Part shown: one piece after another, positions 19,215-28,281 of the stretch
Layout: each line of letters opens with the position of its first letter
How positions within the stretch are numbered: the first letter of the stretch is position 1
Origin: Streptomyces maremycinicus
GTDB taxonomy: Bacteria; Actinomycetota; Actinomycetes; Streptomycetales; Streptomycetaceae
Direction: 5' to 3'
DNA length: 64,000 nt
Assembly (NCBI RefSeq): GCF_001184025.1
Contig: NZ_BBYG01000018.1
Coordinates: 310,001 to 374,000, forward strand
Translations under genes and position numbers: made by a program
Notes under the pieces: generated by a model
Database searches by the model: none
The model's input: the letters and a program-made list of their open reading frames with translations, nothing else
Told to the model about the DNA's origin: nothing

Positions 19215-19322
19215 GTACCGCGGCTGGTGTAGGCCGTGACGGCCGCGTACGCCCCCGGGAGGGCGACGAGTTCGGTCTGCGGTCGACAACTCCACGACAG
19301 GTCGACCCCGTACCGTTGAAGC

Positions 19323-21965
19323 ATGGATCTTCGACTGCCCGGTCTGCGAGGACCACGGCGGCCGCGACGGATCATCTCCGCCGTGGCCGCCGTGGTCGTA
19401 CTCGCCGGTGCCGGTACCTGGACGGCCGTCGCCTCCGACGACGACACGCCCGCTGTGCACCGCGCCGACCGGGTCATGGCGGTGAACGGCGTGAAGCTGG
19501 ACACCTCCTACTTCACCGCCGGGACCGGCCGCCGCCCCGCCGTCCTCCTCGGGCACGGCTTCGGCGGCAGCAAGGACGACGTACGTCAGCAGGCCGAGGA
19601 CCTGGCCCGCGACGGCTACGCGGTGCTCACCTGGTCCGCGCGCGGCTTCGGCAGGTCCACCGGCAGGATCGGGCTCAACGACCCGAAGGGCGAGGTCGCC
19701 GACGTCTCCCGGCTGATCGACTGGCTCGCGAAGCAGCCCCAGGTGCGGCTCGACAAGGCCGGCGACCCCCGGGTCGGCGTGGCCGGCGCCTCCTACGGCG
19801 GCGCGATCTCCCTGCTCGCCGCGGGCCACGACGACCGCGTCGACGCGATCGCACCCGCGATCACCTACTGGAACCTCGCGGACGCCCTGTTCCCCGACGG
19901 CGTGTTCAAGAAGCTGTGGGCCGGCATCTTCTTCAACACCGGCGGCGGCTCCGCCCGCTTCGAACCCGCGCTGGCCGCGATGTACGACCGGGTCGCCGAG
20001 TCCGGCACGCCCGACGCCGCCGCCCGCGCGCTCCTCGAACAGCGCTCGCCGTCCGCCGTCGCCGACCGCATCAAGGTCCCCACCCTGCTCGTCCAGGGCC
20101 AGACCGACTCCCTCTTCACCCTCGCCCAGTCCGACGCGGCCGAGAAGGCGATCCGTGCCAACGGCGCCCCCGTCGACGTCGACTGGATCGCGGGCGGCCA
20201 CGACGGCGGCGACCTGGAGGGCGACCGCGTCCAGGCCCGTGTGCGGTCCTGGTTCGACCGCTACCTCAAGGACGACAAGGCCGCCGACACCGGCCCCGCC
20301 TTCCGCGTCACCCGCACCGGAGGCGTCGACTCCACCGACGGCGCCGCCCAGCTCCGGGGCGCGAGCGCGGACAGCTACCCCGGCCTGGAGAGCGGCGAGC
20401 GCACCTTCGCGCTGACCGGCCGCCGCGAGGAGCAGTCCTTCGCCAACCCGCCCGGCGCCAGCCCGCCCGCCGTCTCGGCGCTGCCCGGCCTCGGTGGCGG
20501 CGGCCTCTCCCAGCTCTCCTCCCTCGGCGTCGGCGTCTCCCTCGACTTCCCCGGCCAGTACGCCGCCTTCGACTCCGCCCCGGTCACCGGCGACCTGCGC
20601 GTCACCGGCTCCCCGACGGTCACCGTCCACGTGAGGTCGACGTCCGACACCGCCGTGCTGTTCGCCAAGGTCTACGACGTCAGCGGCGCCGGCAGCCAGG
20701 TGCTGCCCTCCCAGCTCGTCACCCCGGTCCGCGTCGAGGGCGCCAAGGCCGGCCGAGACGTCACGATCACGCTCCCGGCGATCGACCACAAGGTCGAGGA
20801 GGGCCACCGGCTGCGCCTGGTCCTCGCCTCCACCGACCTCGGCTACGCCTCCCCGATGACCCCGGCGACGTACACCGTCTCGATGAAGGGCGACCTGAAG
20901 GTCCCGACCGCCCCCGCCGTGACGACCGCGGCCGCCCCGCTCCCGTCCTGGGTGTGGTGGCTCCCCCTCGCGGGCGCGGCGATCGCACTGGCCCTGCTGC
21001 TGACGGCCCGCCGCCGCACCGCGGGACCGGTGCCCGACCCCGCGCTCGCCGAGGTCCCGCTCCAGATCACCGACCTGAGCAAGAAGTACGCGAACGGCGA
21101 CCGCTACAGCGTCCGCGACCTGTCCTTCCGCGTCGAGAAGGGTCAGGTCCTCGGCCTGCTCGGCCCGAACGGCGCGGGCAAGACGACCACCCTGCGCATG
21201 CTGATGGGCCTGATCAGCCCCGACGGCGGCGAGATCCGGGTCTTCGGCCACGCCATCCGGCCGGGCGCGCCCGTCCTCTCCCGGGTCGGCTCCTTCGTCG
21301 AGGGCGCGGGCTTCCTCCCGCACCTGTCCGGCCGGGAGAACCTGGAGCTGTACTGGCGGGCCACCGGCCGCCCGGCCGGGGACGCCCACCTCGAGGAGGC
21401 GCTGGAGATCGCCGGCCTCGGCGACGCCCTCGCCCGCGCGGTCCGCACCTACTCGCAGGGCATGCGCCAGCGCCTCGCCATCGCCCAGGCCATGCTCGGC
21501 CTGCCGGACCTGCTCATCCTCGACGAGCCGACCAACGGCCTCGACCCGCCTCAGATCCGCGAGATGCGCGAGGTGATGATCCGGTACGCGGCGGCCGGCC
21601 GCACGGTCATCGTCTCCAGCCACCTCCTGTCCGAGGTCGAGCAGTCCTGCACGCACCTCGTGGTCATGGACCGGGGCCGGCTGGTCCAGGCGGGCCCGGT
21701 CGCCGAGATCGTCGGCTCCGGCGACACCCTCCTCGTGGGCACCGCCCTCCCGGTGGAGGAGCCGGTCGTGGAGAAGATCACCGCGCTGCCCGGCGTCGCC
21801 TCCGCGGTCCCCGTCACCGAGGGTCTGCTGATCCGCCTGGACGCCGACGGCAGCGCCCAGCGCCTGGTGGCCGACCTCGTCCGGCTCGACGTGCCCGTCC
21901 GGGCGGTCGGCCCGCACCGCCGCCTGGAGGACGCCTTCCTCACCCTGATCGGAGGTTCCGCATGA
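19323..21965 (+). CDS. Extracellular CocE/S15-type hydrolase fused to ABC ATPase
   Basis: An 880-residue chimera. Residues 1-16 are Arg-rich, followed by a membrane anchor at about 17-37. Residues 45-300 form an alpha/beta hydrolase with oxyanion loop HGFGG (78-82), nucleophile Ser157 in GASYGG, and candidates Asp262 and His293. A beta-rich X-Pro-dipeptidyl-peptidase C-terminal type domain follows to about 535. A second membrane helix at about 543-562 leads into a complete ABC ATPase with Walker A GPNGAGKTTT (about 612), signature YSQGMRQR (about 710) and Walker B LLILDEPTNGLD (about 728). Topology therefore puts the hydrolase outside and the ATPase inside. TACCGT lies six bases before the ATG with no ribosome site, suggesting a leaderless mRNA. 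The stop overlaps the permease gene start. Confidence 0.88.
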   Translation: MDLRLPGLRGPRRPRRIISAVAAVVVLAGAGTWTAVASDDDTPAVHRADRVMAVNGVKLDTSYFTAGTGRRPAVLLGHGFGGSKDDVRQQAEDLARDGYAVLTWSARGFGRSTGRIGLNDPKGEVADVSRLIDWLAKQPQVRLDKAGDPRVGVAGASYGGAISLLAAGHDDRVDAIAPAITYWNLADALFPDGVFKKLWAGIFFNTGGGSARFEPALAAMYDRVAESGTPDAAARALLEQRSPSAVADRIKVPTLLVQGQTDSLFTLAQSDAAEKAIRANGAPVDVDWIAGGHDGGDLEGDRVQARVRSWFDRYLKDDKAADTGPAFRVTRTGGVDSTDGAAQLRGASADSYPGLESGERTFALTGRREEQSFANPPGASPPAVSALPGLGGGGLSQLSSLGVGVSLDFPGQYAAFDSAPVTGDLRVTGSPTVTVHVRSTSDTAVLFAKVYDVSGAGSQVLPSQLVTPVRVEGAKAGRDVTITLPAIDHKVEEGHRLRLVLASTDLGYASPMTPATYTVSMKGDLKVPTAPAVTTAAAPLPSWVWWLPLAGAAIALALLLTARRRTAGPVPDPALAEVPLQITDLSKKYANGDRYSVRDLSFRVEKGQVLGLLGPNGAGKTTTLRMLMGLISPDGGEIRVFGHAIRPGAPVLSRVGSFVEGAGFLPHLSGRENLELYWRATGRPAGDAHLEEALEIAGLGDALARAVRTYSQGMRQRLAIAQAMLGLPDLLILDEPTNGLDPPQIREMREVMIRYAAAGRTVIVSSHLLSEVEQSCTHLVVMDRGRLVQAGPVAEIVGSGDTLLVGTALPVEEPVVEKITALPGVASAVPVTEGLLIRLDADGSAQRLVADLVRLDVPVRAVGPHRRLEDAFLTLIGGSA

Positions 21966-22816
21966 GCACGCTCACCGAGGTCGCCTCCGGCTACCGGGCG
22001 AACCGCACGCTGCCGCTGCGCGTCGAGCTGGTCCGCCAGCTCAAGCGGCGCCGCACGCTGGTCATGGGCGGCATCCTCGCCGTCCTCCCGTTCGTGTTGC
22101 TCATCGCCTTCGCGATCGGCGGAGAGCCGGGCGGCCGCAACGACCAGGTCACCCTGATGGACACGGCCACGGCGTCCGGCGCCAACTTCGCCGCCGTCAA
22201 CCTGTTCGTGTCCGCGGGCTTCCTCCTGGTCATCCCGGTCGCCCTGTTCTGCGGGGACACGGTCGCCTCGGAGGCCGGCTGGTCCTCGCTGCGCTACCTC
22301 CTCGCCGCCCCCGTGCCCCGGGCCCGCCTGCTGTGGTCCAAGCTCGTCGTCGGCCTCGGCCTCAGCCTGGCCGCGATGGTCCTGCTGCCGGTCGTCGCCC
22401 TCGCCGTCGGCTCCGCGGCCTACGGCTGGGGTCCCCTGGAGCTGCCCACCGGCGGCGCGCTCGACCCGGGCACCGCGGCCCAGCGGCTCGTGATCGTCGT
22501 CGGATACGTCTTCGTCTCCCAACTGGTCACCGCCGGACTCGCGTTCTGGCTCTCGACGAAGACCGACGCCCCGCTCGGCGCGGTCGGCGGCGCGGTCGGC
22601 CTGACCATCGTCGGCAACGTCCTGGACGCCGTCACCGCGCTCGGCGACTGGCGCGACTTCCTGCCGGCGCACTGGCAGTTCGCCTGGGCCGACGCCGTCC
22701 AGCCCACCCCCGAGTGGTCCGGCATGATCCAGGGCACGGCCGTCTCCGTGACCTATGCCGTGGTCCTGTTTGCCCTGGCCTTCCGGGGTTTCGCCCGCAA
22801 GGACGTGGTGTCCTAG
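21962..22816 (+). CDS. ABC transporter permease
   Basis: Integral membrane permease of 284 residues with about six hydrophobic helices (GGILAVLPFVLLIAFAIGG, FLLVIPVALFCGDTVASEAG, LSLAAMVLLPVVALAVG). It has the ABC-2/CcmA-type motif GDTVASEAGWSSLRYLLAAPVPRARLLWSKLVVGL. The ATG overlaps the stop of the hydrolase-ATPase gene (ATGA), so the two are translated together and almost certainly form one transporter. The longer frame that opens at 17705 is out of phase with the real genes and is rejected. The exported substrate is unknown; the neighbouring hydrolase suggests a peptide or ester that is cleaved on arrival outside. Confidence 0.87.
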   Translation: MSTLTEVASGYRANRTLPLRVELVRQLKRRRTLVMGGILAVLPFVLLIAFAIGGEPGGRNDQVTLMDTATASGANFAAVNLFVSAGFLLVIPVALFCGDTVASEAGWSSLRYLLAAPVPRARLLWSKLVVGLGLSLAAMVLLPVVALAVGSAAYGWGPLELPTGGALDPGTAAQRLVIVVGYVFVSQLVTAGLAFWLSTKTDAPLGAVGGAVGLTIVGNVLDAVTALGDWRDFLPAHWQFAWADAVQPTPEWSGMIQGTAVSVTYAVVLFALAFRGFARKDVVS

Positions 22817-22956
22817 GTCACCGGAGGGTCACCCACCGGTCTCGCCGGACCGCTCCCGTGCCCGGTTCGAGACGGATCCGCAACACCCCGTGTCGCACGT
22901 TCCGGCCCCCTGTCCCGTCACAGTCACAGACGTCGACGGACACAGGGGGCACACCC

Positions 22957-24495
22957 ATGAAGGCACACCGGGTACATCGGGCACACCGGCTGTCACGGTT
23001 GTTCGCCGCGGCGGCGGCCACCGCGCTGCTGCTCACCGGCTGCGGCGCGGACGGCTCCGACAGCGGCGGCGCCTCGGACGGAGCGGCCCGCGGCGGCGAG
23101 GCCTACCCCGCGCCGAGCGCACCCCGCGCGAAACCGGACGCGGACGCGTACGACGAGGCCGACGAGAACGGCAGGACGGCCGCCCCCGACCGCCTCTCCA
23201 CCTTCGCCCTCGACGTCGACACCGCGTCGTACGGCTACGCCCGCCGCACCCTCACCGAGGGCCGGCGCCCGGACCCCTCGACGATCCGCCCCGAGGAGTT
23301 CGTCAACAGCTTCCGCCAGGACTACGAGCGCCCCGACGGCGACGGCTTCTCGGTCACCGTCGACGGCGCCCGCACCGGCGACGACGACTGGTCCCTGGTC
23401 CGCGTCGGCCTCGCCACCCGCACGGCCGAGCAGCAGGGCGAACGCCCGCCCGTCGCCCTCACCTTCGTCGTCGACATCTCCGGCTCGATGGCCGAACCCG
23501 GCCGCCTGGACCTGGCCAGGTCCTCCCTCGGCACGATGACCGACCGCCTGCGCGACGACGACTCCGTCGCGCTCGTCACCTTCAGCGGCGAGGCCGAGAC
23601 CGTACTGGCGATGACCCGCCTCGGCGACCACCGCGACCGCGTCCACCGGGCGATCGACAGCCTGGAACCCACCGACTCCACCGACCTCGGCGCCGGCCTC
23701 GAGACCGGCTACGCCACCGCCGTCGAAGGCCTGCGCGAGGGCGCCACGAACCGGGTCGTCCTGGTCTCCGACGCCCTCGCCAACACCGGTGACACGGACG
23801 CCGACTCCCTCCTGGAACGCGTCGGCACCGCCCGCCGCGAACACGGCATCACCCTCTTCGGCGTCGGCGTCGGCAGCGACTACGGCGACGCCCTGATGGA
23901 ACGCCTCGCCGACAAGGGCGACGGCCACACCACCTACGTCTCGACCGAGGAGGAGGGCCGCGAGGCCTTCTCCACCGACCTCCCGCGGAACATCGACCTG
24001 ACCGCCCGCGACGCCAAGGCCCAGGTCGTCTTCGACCCGGAGACCGTCGCCGAGTTCCGTCTCATCGGCTACGACGACCGCCGGGTCGCCGACGACGACT
24101 TCCGCGACGACCGCGTCGACGGCGGCGAGGTCGGCCCCGGCCACACCGTCACCGCCCTCTACGCCGTCCGCACCGAGCCCGGCGCCCGAGGGCACCTCGC
24201 CACGGCCACCGTCCGCTGGCTCGACCCCGACACCCGCACCCCGCACGAGACCTCCGGCCGGCTGGAGGCGGGCGCCCTGCACGACCGGCTCACCGACGCG
24301 CCCGTCCGTTTCCAGGTCACCGCGACGGCCGCCTACTTCGCCGACACCCTGCGCCGCCCGGAGACCCCCCTCCCGGACGCCCCCGGCCTGAGCGATCTCC
24401 GCGAGAGCGCCGAGGTGCTGGCGGACAGGACGGAGGACGAGGACGTCCGTGGCCTCGCCGACGCGATATCCGACGCGAGCCGCCTCGACCTCTAG
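22957..24495 (+). CDS. von Willebrand factor A-domain lipoprotein
   Basis: Surface lipoprotein of 512 residues. The signal peptide ends in lipobox LLTGC, followed by a flexible Gly/Ser/Ala region. A VWFA-N-like domain (FALDVDTASYGYARRTL and RPEEFVNSFRQDY) precedes the VWA domain, whose metal-ion-dependent adhesion site is DISGSM with the later Thr/Asp positions (STDLGAGLETG, VSDALANTGDTD). The C-terminal part matches the DUF3520-type tail of the YfbK family. VWA proteins bind partner proteins through a divalent metal; the partner is unknown. It follows the ABC permease by 140 bases in the same direction and may be part of the same surface-export function. Confidence 0.88.
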   Translation: MKAHRVHRAHRLSRLFAAAAATALLLTGCGADGSDSGGASDGAARGGEAYPAPSAPRAKPDADAYDEADENGRTAAPDRLSTFALDVDTASYGYARRTLTEGRRPDPSTIRPEEFVNSFRQDYERPDGDGFSVTVDGARTGDDDWSLVRVGLATRTAEQQGERPPVALTFVVDISGSMAEPGRLDLARSSLGTMTDRLRDDDSVALVTFSGEAETVLAMTRLGDHRDRVHRAIDSLEPTDSTDLGAGLETGYATAVEGLREGATNRVVLVSDALANTGDTDADSLLERVGTARREHGITLFGVGVGSDYGDALMERLADKGDGHTTYVSTEEEGREAFSTDLPRNIDLTARDAKAQVVFDPETVAEFRLIGYDDRRVADDDFRDDRVDGGEVGPGHTVTALYAVRTEPGARGHLATATVRWLDPDTRTPHETSGRLEAGALHDRLTDAPVRFQVTATAAYFADTLRRPETPLPDAPGLSDLRESAEVLADRTEDEDVRGLADAISDASRLDL

Positions 24496-24503
24496 TGCGA
24501 AAC

Positions 24504-24519
24504 CTTACTTGTGAGTAAG
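24504..24519. promoter_or_regulatory. CTTACT-TGTG-AGTAAG inverted repeat upstream of the acyl-CoA ligase
   Basis: A perfect 6-bp inverted repeat with a 4-base centre, 46 bases before the ligase start. Short palindromes of this type are common targets of TetR-type fatty-acid degradation regulators, so acyl-CoA-responsive control is plausible; no regulator for it is visible here. Confidence 0.45.
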
Positions 24520-24565
24520 TTGGCGCACCGGCACAGGCCAGCCGCACCGCGACCGGGGAGCCGCC

Positions 24566-26590
24566 ATGGGCGTACGCAAGGATCTGAAACGGGCGAGGAA
24601 ACGCAGCGACCTGGCCACCCGCACCCGGGTCGACGTCCTCAGGGACGACACCGGCACCGTACGGGAGGCCCGCACCGCGCCCCTGGTGCGGCCGCCCACC
24701 ACGGGCAGCACCGCCGACCTCCCCTTCACCAACGCGGCCGAGGCCCCCGACGCGGTGGTGCTGCGCCGCAGGGGACCCGACGGCTGGCACCCGGTCACCG
24801 CCGCCGCCTTCGCCGCCGAGGTCACCGCCACCGCCAAGGGCCTGATCGCGCACGGCCTCCAGCCGGGCGGCCGGGTCGCCGTGATGTCCCGCACCCGCTA
24901 CGAGTGGACCCTCCTGGACTTCGCGATCTGGGCGGCCGGCGGCCTGACCGTTCCCGTCTACGCCACCTCCTCGGCCGAACAGGTCGACTGGATCGTCCGG
25001 GACTCGGGCGCCACCCTGATCGTCGTCGAGAACGCCGACAACGTCCGTACGGCGACGACCGGCACGGCCCACCACCCGCTGCCCCCGCGCATCCTCGAAC
25101 TCGACGCGGGCGCGGTCGCCGAACTGGAAGCCCTCGGCCGCGGCCTCCCCGACGAGGAGGTGGTCGAGCGCCGGGCCGCCCTCACCCCCGACACCACCGC
25201 CACCCTCTGCTACACCTCCGGCACCACCGGCCGCCCCAAGGGCTGCGTCCTCACCCACGCCAACCTGCACGCCGAGGCCGCCAACACCCTCGAACTGCTC
25301 CACCCGATCTTCAAGGAGGTCACCGGCCAGACCGCCTCGACCCTCCTCTTCCTCCCGCTCGCCCACATCATGGGCCGCACCCTCCAGATCGCCTGTCTGA
25401 CGGCCCGCATCGAGACCGGCCACTTCCCCAGCGTCAGACCCGACGAACTCCGCCCCGCGCTCAAGGAGTTCCGGCCGACCTTCCTGGTCGGCGTCCCCTA
25501 CCTCTTCGAGCGCATCCACGACACCGGCCGCGCCACCGCCGAGAAGATCGGCCGCGGCGCCTCCTTCGACCGCGCCGAACGCGTCGCCGTACGTTTCGCC
25601 CGGGCGTACCTCGACAAGTTCCTGAACGAGGGCGAAGGCGGAGGCGCAGGAGAAGAAGGAGAAGAAGAAAGGAAAGGGGAGGACGGAGGCACGAGCGGGC
25701 ACGGCCGGGGGAGACGTGGCGCCGGCAGGCGGCGCGTCAAGGGCCCCGGGCTCGGCCTGTACGCCGCCTGGGCCCTGTACGACGTGCTGGTCTACCGCCG
25801 CATCCGCAAGGAACTCGGCGGCCGCATGCGCTACGCCATCAGCGGCGGCTCCCCCCTCGACCCCACCCTCAGCCTCTTCTTCTACGCGGCCGGCATCATC
25901 GTCTACGAGGGCTACGGCCTGACCGAGACCACCGCCGCCGCCACCCTCGTCCCGCCCCTGAGACCCCGGCCCGGAACCGTCGGTCAGCCCGTCCCCGGCA
26001 CGGCCGTCCGCATCGCCGACGACGGGGAGGTCCTCATCGAGGGAGGGGTGGTCTTCGACTCCTACTGGAACAACCCGGAGGCCACCGCCGAGGTCCGCGC
26101 CGACGGCTGGTTCGCCACCGGCGACCTGGGCTCCCTCGACGACGACGGCTACCTCACCATCACCGGCCGCAAGAAGGACATCCTGGTCACCTCCGGCGGC
26201 AAGAACGTCTCCCCGGCCGTCCTGGAGGACCGGCTGCGCAGCCGCTCCCCGGTCGGTCAGTGCCTGGTCGTCGGCGACAACCGCCCCTTCGTCGCGGCCC
26301 TCGTCACCCTCGACCCCGACGCGCTCGCCCACTGGCTGACCGTCCGCGGGCTCCCCGCGGACACCCCGCTCCCCGAGGTACTGCGCGACCCCCGGCCGCG
26401 CGCGGACGTCCAACGGGCCGTCGACTACGCCAACGAGGCCGTCTCCCGGGCCGAGTCGATCCGCGCCTTCACCCTGGTCGAGGGCGAGTTCACCGAGGCC
26501 GACGGGCTGCTCACCCCGTCCCTGAAGGTCAGACGGCACGCGGTGACGGCCCGGTACGCCGACGAGATCGAGGCCCTGTACCGCAAGTGA
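24566..26590 (+). CDS. AMP-dependent long-chain fatty-acid CoA ligase
   Basis: ANL-superfamily adenylating enzyme of 674 residues, FadD15-like: it activates a carboxylic acid to acyl-AMP and then acyl-CoA. P-loop motif TLCYTSGTTGRPKGCVLTH, adenine motif YEGYGLTETTAAATL, hinge and Asp motif WFATGDLGSLDDDGYLTITGRKKD, and a C-terminal Lys in LTPSLKVRR are all present. Between about residues 354 and 393 lies a low-complexity insert rich in Gly, Glu and Arg (GEGGGAGEEGEEERKGEDGG) that is encoded by a purine tract and is not part of the family fold. The start at 24566 has GGGGAG eight bases upstream. It ends 90 bases before a convergent rodlin gene. Confidence 0.9.
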   Translation: MGVRKDLKRARKRSDLATRTRVDVLRDDTGTVREARTAPLVRPPTTGSTADLPFTNAAEAPDAVVLRRRGPDGWHPVTAAAFAAEVTATAKGLIAHGLQPGGRVAVMSRTRYEWTLLDFAIWAAGGLTVPVYATSSAEQVDWIVRDSGATLIVVENADNVRTATTGTAHHPLPPRILELDAGAVAELEALGRGLPDEEVVERRAALTPDTTATLCYTSGTTGRPKGCVLTHANLHAEAANTLELLHPIFKEVTGQTASTLLFLPLAHIMGRTLQIACLTARIETGHFPSVRPDELRPALKEFRPTFLVGVPYLFERIHDTGRATAEKIGRGASFDRAERVAVRFARAYLDKFLNEGEGGGAGEEGEEERKGEDGGTSGHGRGRRGAGRRRVKGPGLGLYAAWALYDVLVYRRIRKELGGRMRYAISGGSPLDPTLSLFFYAAGIIVYEGYGLTETTAAATLVPPLRPRPGTVGQPVPGTAVRIADDGEVLIEGGVVFDSYWNNPEATAEVRADGWFATGDLGSLDDDGYLTITGRKKDILVTSGGKNVSPAVLEDRLRSRSPVGQCLVVGDNRPFVAALVTLDPDALAHWLTVRGLPADTPLPEVLRDPRPRADVQRAVDYANEAVSRAESIRAFTLVEGEFTEADGLLTPSLKVRRHAVTARYADEIEALYRK

Positions 26591-26620
26591 CACCGCCGGA
26601 CGCCCGTCAGGACACACGGA

Positions 26621-26654
26621 ACGGCGGGCCACCGGAGAACCGGTGACCCGCCGT
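26621..26654. terminator. Bidirectional terminator
   Basis: ACGGCGGG/CCCGCCGT and CACCGG/CCGGTG stack into one long stem with a single C/A mismatch and an AGAA loop, between the convergent acyl-CoA ligase and rodlin genes. Confidence 0.8.
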
Positions 26655-26679
26655 CGCGGTACGTCGGTCAGGCTGCGGC

Positions 26680-27087
26680 TCAGCCGTTGCCCGCGCCGTT
26701 GCCCGCCAGGACCGAGATGTCGTCCAGGATGTGCGACAGCGGCTCGTCGCCCTTGGCCTGGGTGCTGTTCTCGACGCACTGCTGGTTCTGCGGGGCGGAC
26801 AGGATCGGGATGTCCTGCACGCCGATGTTCAGCGCGGCGATGAGCGACTGGGCGTTGATCTTCGCAGGCAGGCCGATGCACGGCTTGTTCAGCGAACCCT
26901 GGACCAGCGAGAGCTGCGGGCTCTGGTCGCCGAAGGTGGCCGAGTTGCCGAACTCCGACGAGGCGCCGTTGCCGCTGGCGGAGGTGGTGCCGCTGTCGTC
27001 ACCGATGGCGAGGGCCTGCGGGGCGCTCATCGCCGCAAGACCGGCGACGGAGGCGGCCAGGGCCGCGGTCGCCCACAGCTTCTTCAT
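26680..27087 (-). CDS. Rodlin (third paralogue)
   Basis: Secreted structural protein of 135 residues of the rodlin family, which forms the paired-rodlet surface layer of aerial hyphae and spores together with chaplins. Signal peptide to about residue 27 (ending PQALA), then the family core GDDSGTTSASGNGASSEFGN, SLVQGSLNKPCIGLPAKINA and LSHILDDISVLAGNGAGNG, with the two conserved cysteines (KPCIGLP and NQQCVEN). It stands apart from the divergent rodlin pair, separated by the LCP gene. GCAACC-N17-GTTG lies 51-77 bases upstream of the start, the same element as the other two rodlins. I remember two rodlins in S. coelicolor, so this is an additional copy. Confidence 0.93.
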   Translation of the reverse strand: MKKLWATAALAASVAGLAAMSAPQALAIGDDSGTTSASGNGASSEFGNSATFGDQSPQLSLVQGSLNKPCIGLPAKINAQSLIAALNIGVQDIPILSAPQNQQCVENSTQAKGDEPLSHILDDISVLAGNGAGNG

Positions 27088-27137
27088 GTTCGTTCCCTTC
27101 GAAAACGCGGACTCCGGGGGAGGAGCTGCGTGATCAA

Positions 27138-27164
27138 CAACGGCCCGGACCCGGCCGGGGTTGC
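27138..27164 (-). promoter_or_regulatory. Rodlin promoter element GCAACC-N17-GTTG
   Basis: On the minus strand GCAACC (27164-27159), 17 bases, then GTTG (27141-27138). The same pair with 16-base spacing stands before the other two rodlins, which suggests an ECF-sigma promoter. In Streptomyces, rodlin and chaplin genes are known targets of sigma-BldN. Confidence 0.7.
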
Positions 27165-27215
27165 GCGCTGTGCCCCGATCGGCCCAGCGCATCGCGCACG
27201 ACGACCGCGCGCCCC

Positions 27216-28259
27216 TCAATGACACGCGTACGCGCTCCCCCGCACCGGAACCGTCTTGCCGAGGATGTCCGGCGGGTCCTTGGGCTTCGGCTGCGCGGTG
27301 CGCTCGACCAGCGGCTCGTCGTCGCGCACCTTCGTGAAGAGCGTGTCCGCCTCCTTCGGGTCCCAGGCCAGCGCCGCGCCGATGCCCAGCCGGGCCGGGG
27401 CGAACCCCGCGATCGGCACCGTCGTGAACTCCGTCGCCGAGTCCGGCAGCCGGTGCAGTGCGACGGCCAGTTCGATGAGCTCGCCGGCCTGCATACCCTG
27501 TCGGCCGGTCCCGAGCAGCATCTCCGCCAGGTGTGTCATACGACTCGGACGGGTGAGCAGCTTCCGTTCCCTGACCTCCCGCCAGGCCTGGACCAGGAAG
27601 CGCTGCTGTCGCTGGATCCGGCCGAGGTCGGCGCTGCCGTCGACATGGCGGGAGCGGACGTACTGAAGCGCCTGCCCGCCACCGAGCCGGTGCTTGCCGG
27701 GCTTGAGGTCGAGCCTGGTCGCGGGGTCCTTCAGGCGCCTCGGCGTGCACACCTCGACACCGCCGACCTCGTCCACGCTGTTCATGAAGCGCCGGAAGTC
27801 CACCTGGAGGAACCGGTCGATGTTCACCTTGGCCATCGACTCCACGGTCCGGATCATGAGCTCCGGACCGCCCTCCTGGTAGGCGGCGTTGAGCTTCGCC
27901 GGATGGGGCGGGCGTTCCCGGGCGCCGGGCTTCTCCCGGTACGGCGGGATCTCCGCGGCGGAGTCACGGGGCATGGAGATCACGCTGACGCGGTCCCGGT
28001 GGGCCGAGACATGGATCAGCATCAGCACGTCGGCGCAGCCGCAGGGCTTCCCACCGGCGTGGAACGTCTGCTTCTGGGCGGGGGTGAGGGTGTCCCGTTC
28101 GTCGGTGCCCATCAGCAGGATGTTCAGCCCGCGCGGGGCGTGCTGCCGGCCGGGGAGTCCGGGCAGTGAGGGAAGGGCGGAACTGCCGAGCAGCGCGCCC
28201 GTGGCGGCCAGGACGATTCCGGGAATCGCCAGGCGGCGTGGCCAAAGGTTTCTCTTCAT
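27216..28259 (-). CDS. LytR-CpsA-Psr (LCP) family protein
   Basis: Membrane-anchored LCP enzyme of 347 residues. The family transfers teichoic-acid-like or capsular glycopolymers from lipid carrier to peptidoglycan outside the membrane. N-terminal anchor (LAIPGIVLAATGALLGSSAL), then NILLMGTDERD, ISMPRDSAAEIP with its catalytic-site Arg and Asp, KLNAAYQEGGPELMIRTVE, VDFRRFMNSVDEVGGVEVC and LQYVRSRHVDGSADLGRIQRQ. All the pyrophosphate/lipid-binding Arg and Asp positions appear present. It sits between rodlin genes and about 7 kb from the exopolysaccharide operon, so it may attach that polymer to the wall (inference). The ATG at 28257-28259 has only a weak ribosome site; a GTG two codons upstream is an alternative. 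Confidence 0.87.
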   Translation of the reverse strand: MKRNLWPRRLAIPGIVLAATGALLGSSALPSLPGLPGRQHAPRGLNILLMGTDERDTLTPAQKQTFHAGGKPCGCADVLMLIHVSAHRDRVSVISMPRDSAAEIPPYREKPGARERPPHPAKLNAAYQEGGPELMIRTVESMAKVNIDRFLQVDFRRFMNSVDEVGGVEVCTPRRLKDPATRLDLKPGKHRLGGGQALQYVRSRHVDGSADLGRIQRQQRFLVQAWREVRERKLLTRPSRMTHLAEMLLGTGRQGMQAGELIELAVALHRLPDSATEFTTVPIAGFAPARLGIGAALAWDPKEADTLFTKVRDDEPLVERTAQPKPKDPPDILGKTVPVRGSAYACH

Positions 28260-28281
28260 CGTCACGCGCCGCACGCTAGAA

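Noticed and set aside
17799..21917. A 1372-residue reverse ORF
   Set aside because: Antisense shadow produced by third-position GC bias over three well-supported forward genes.
17705..21961. A 1703-residue forward ORF ending at 22816
   Set aside because: Only its last 284 codons (from 21962) encode a protein-like sequence; the rest is a shadow of the permease and hydrolase-ATPase genes, with Arg/Pro/Gly-rich composition.
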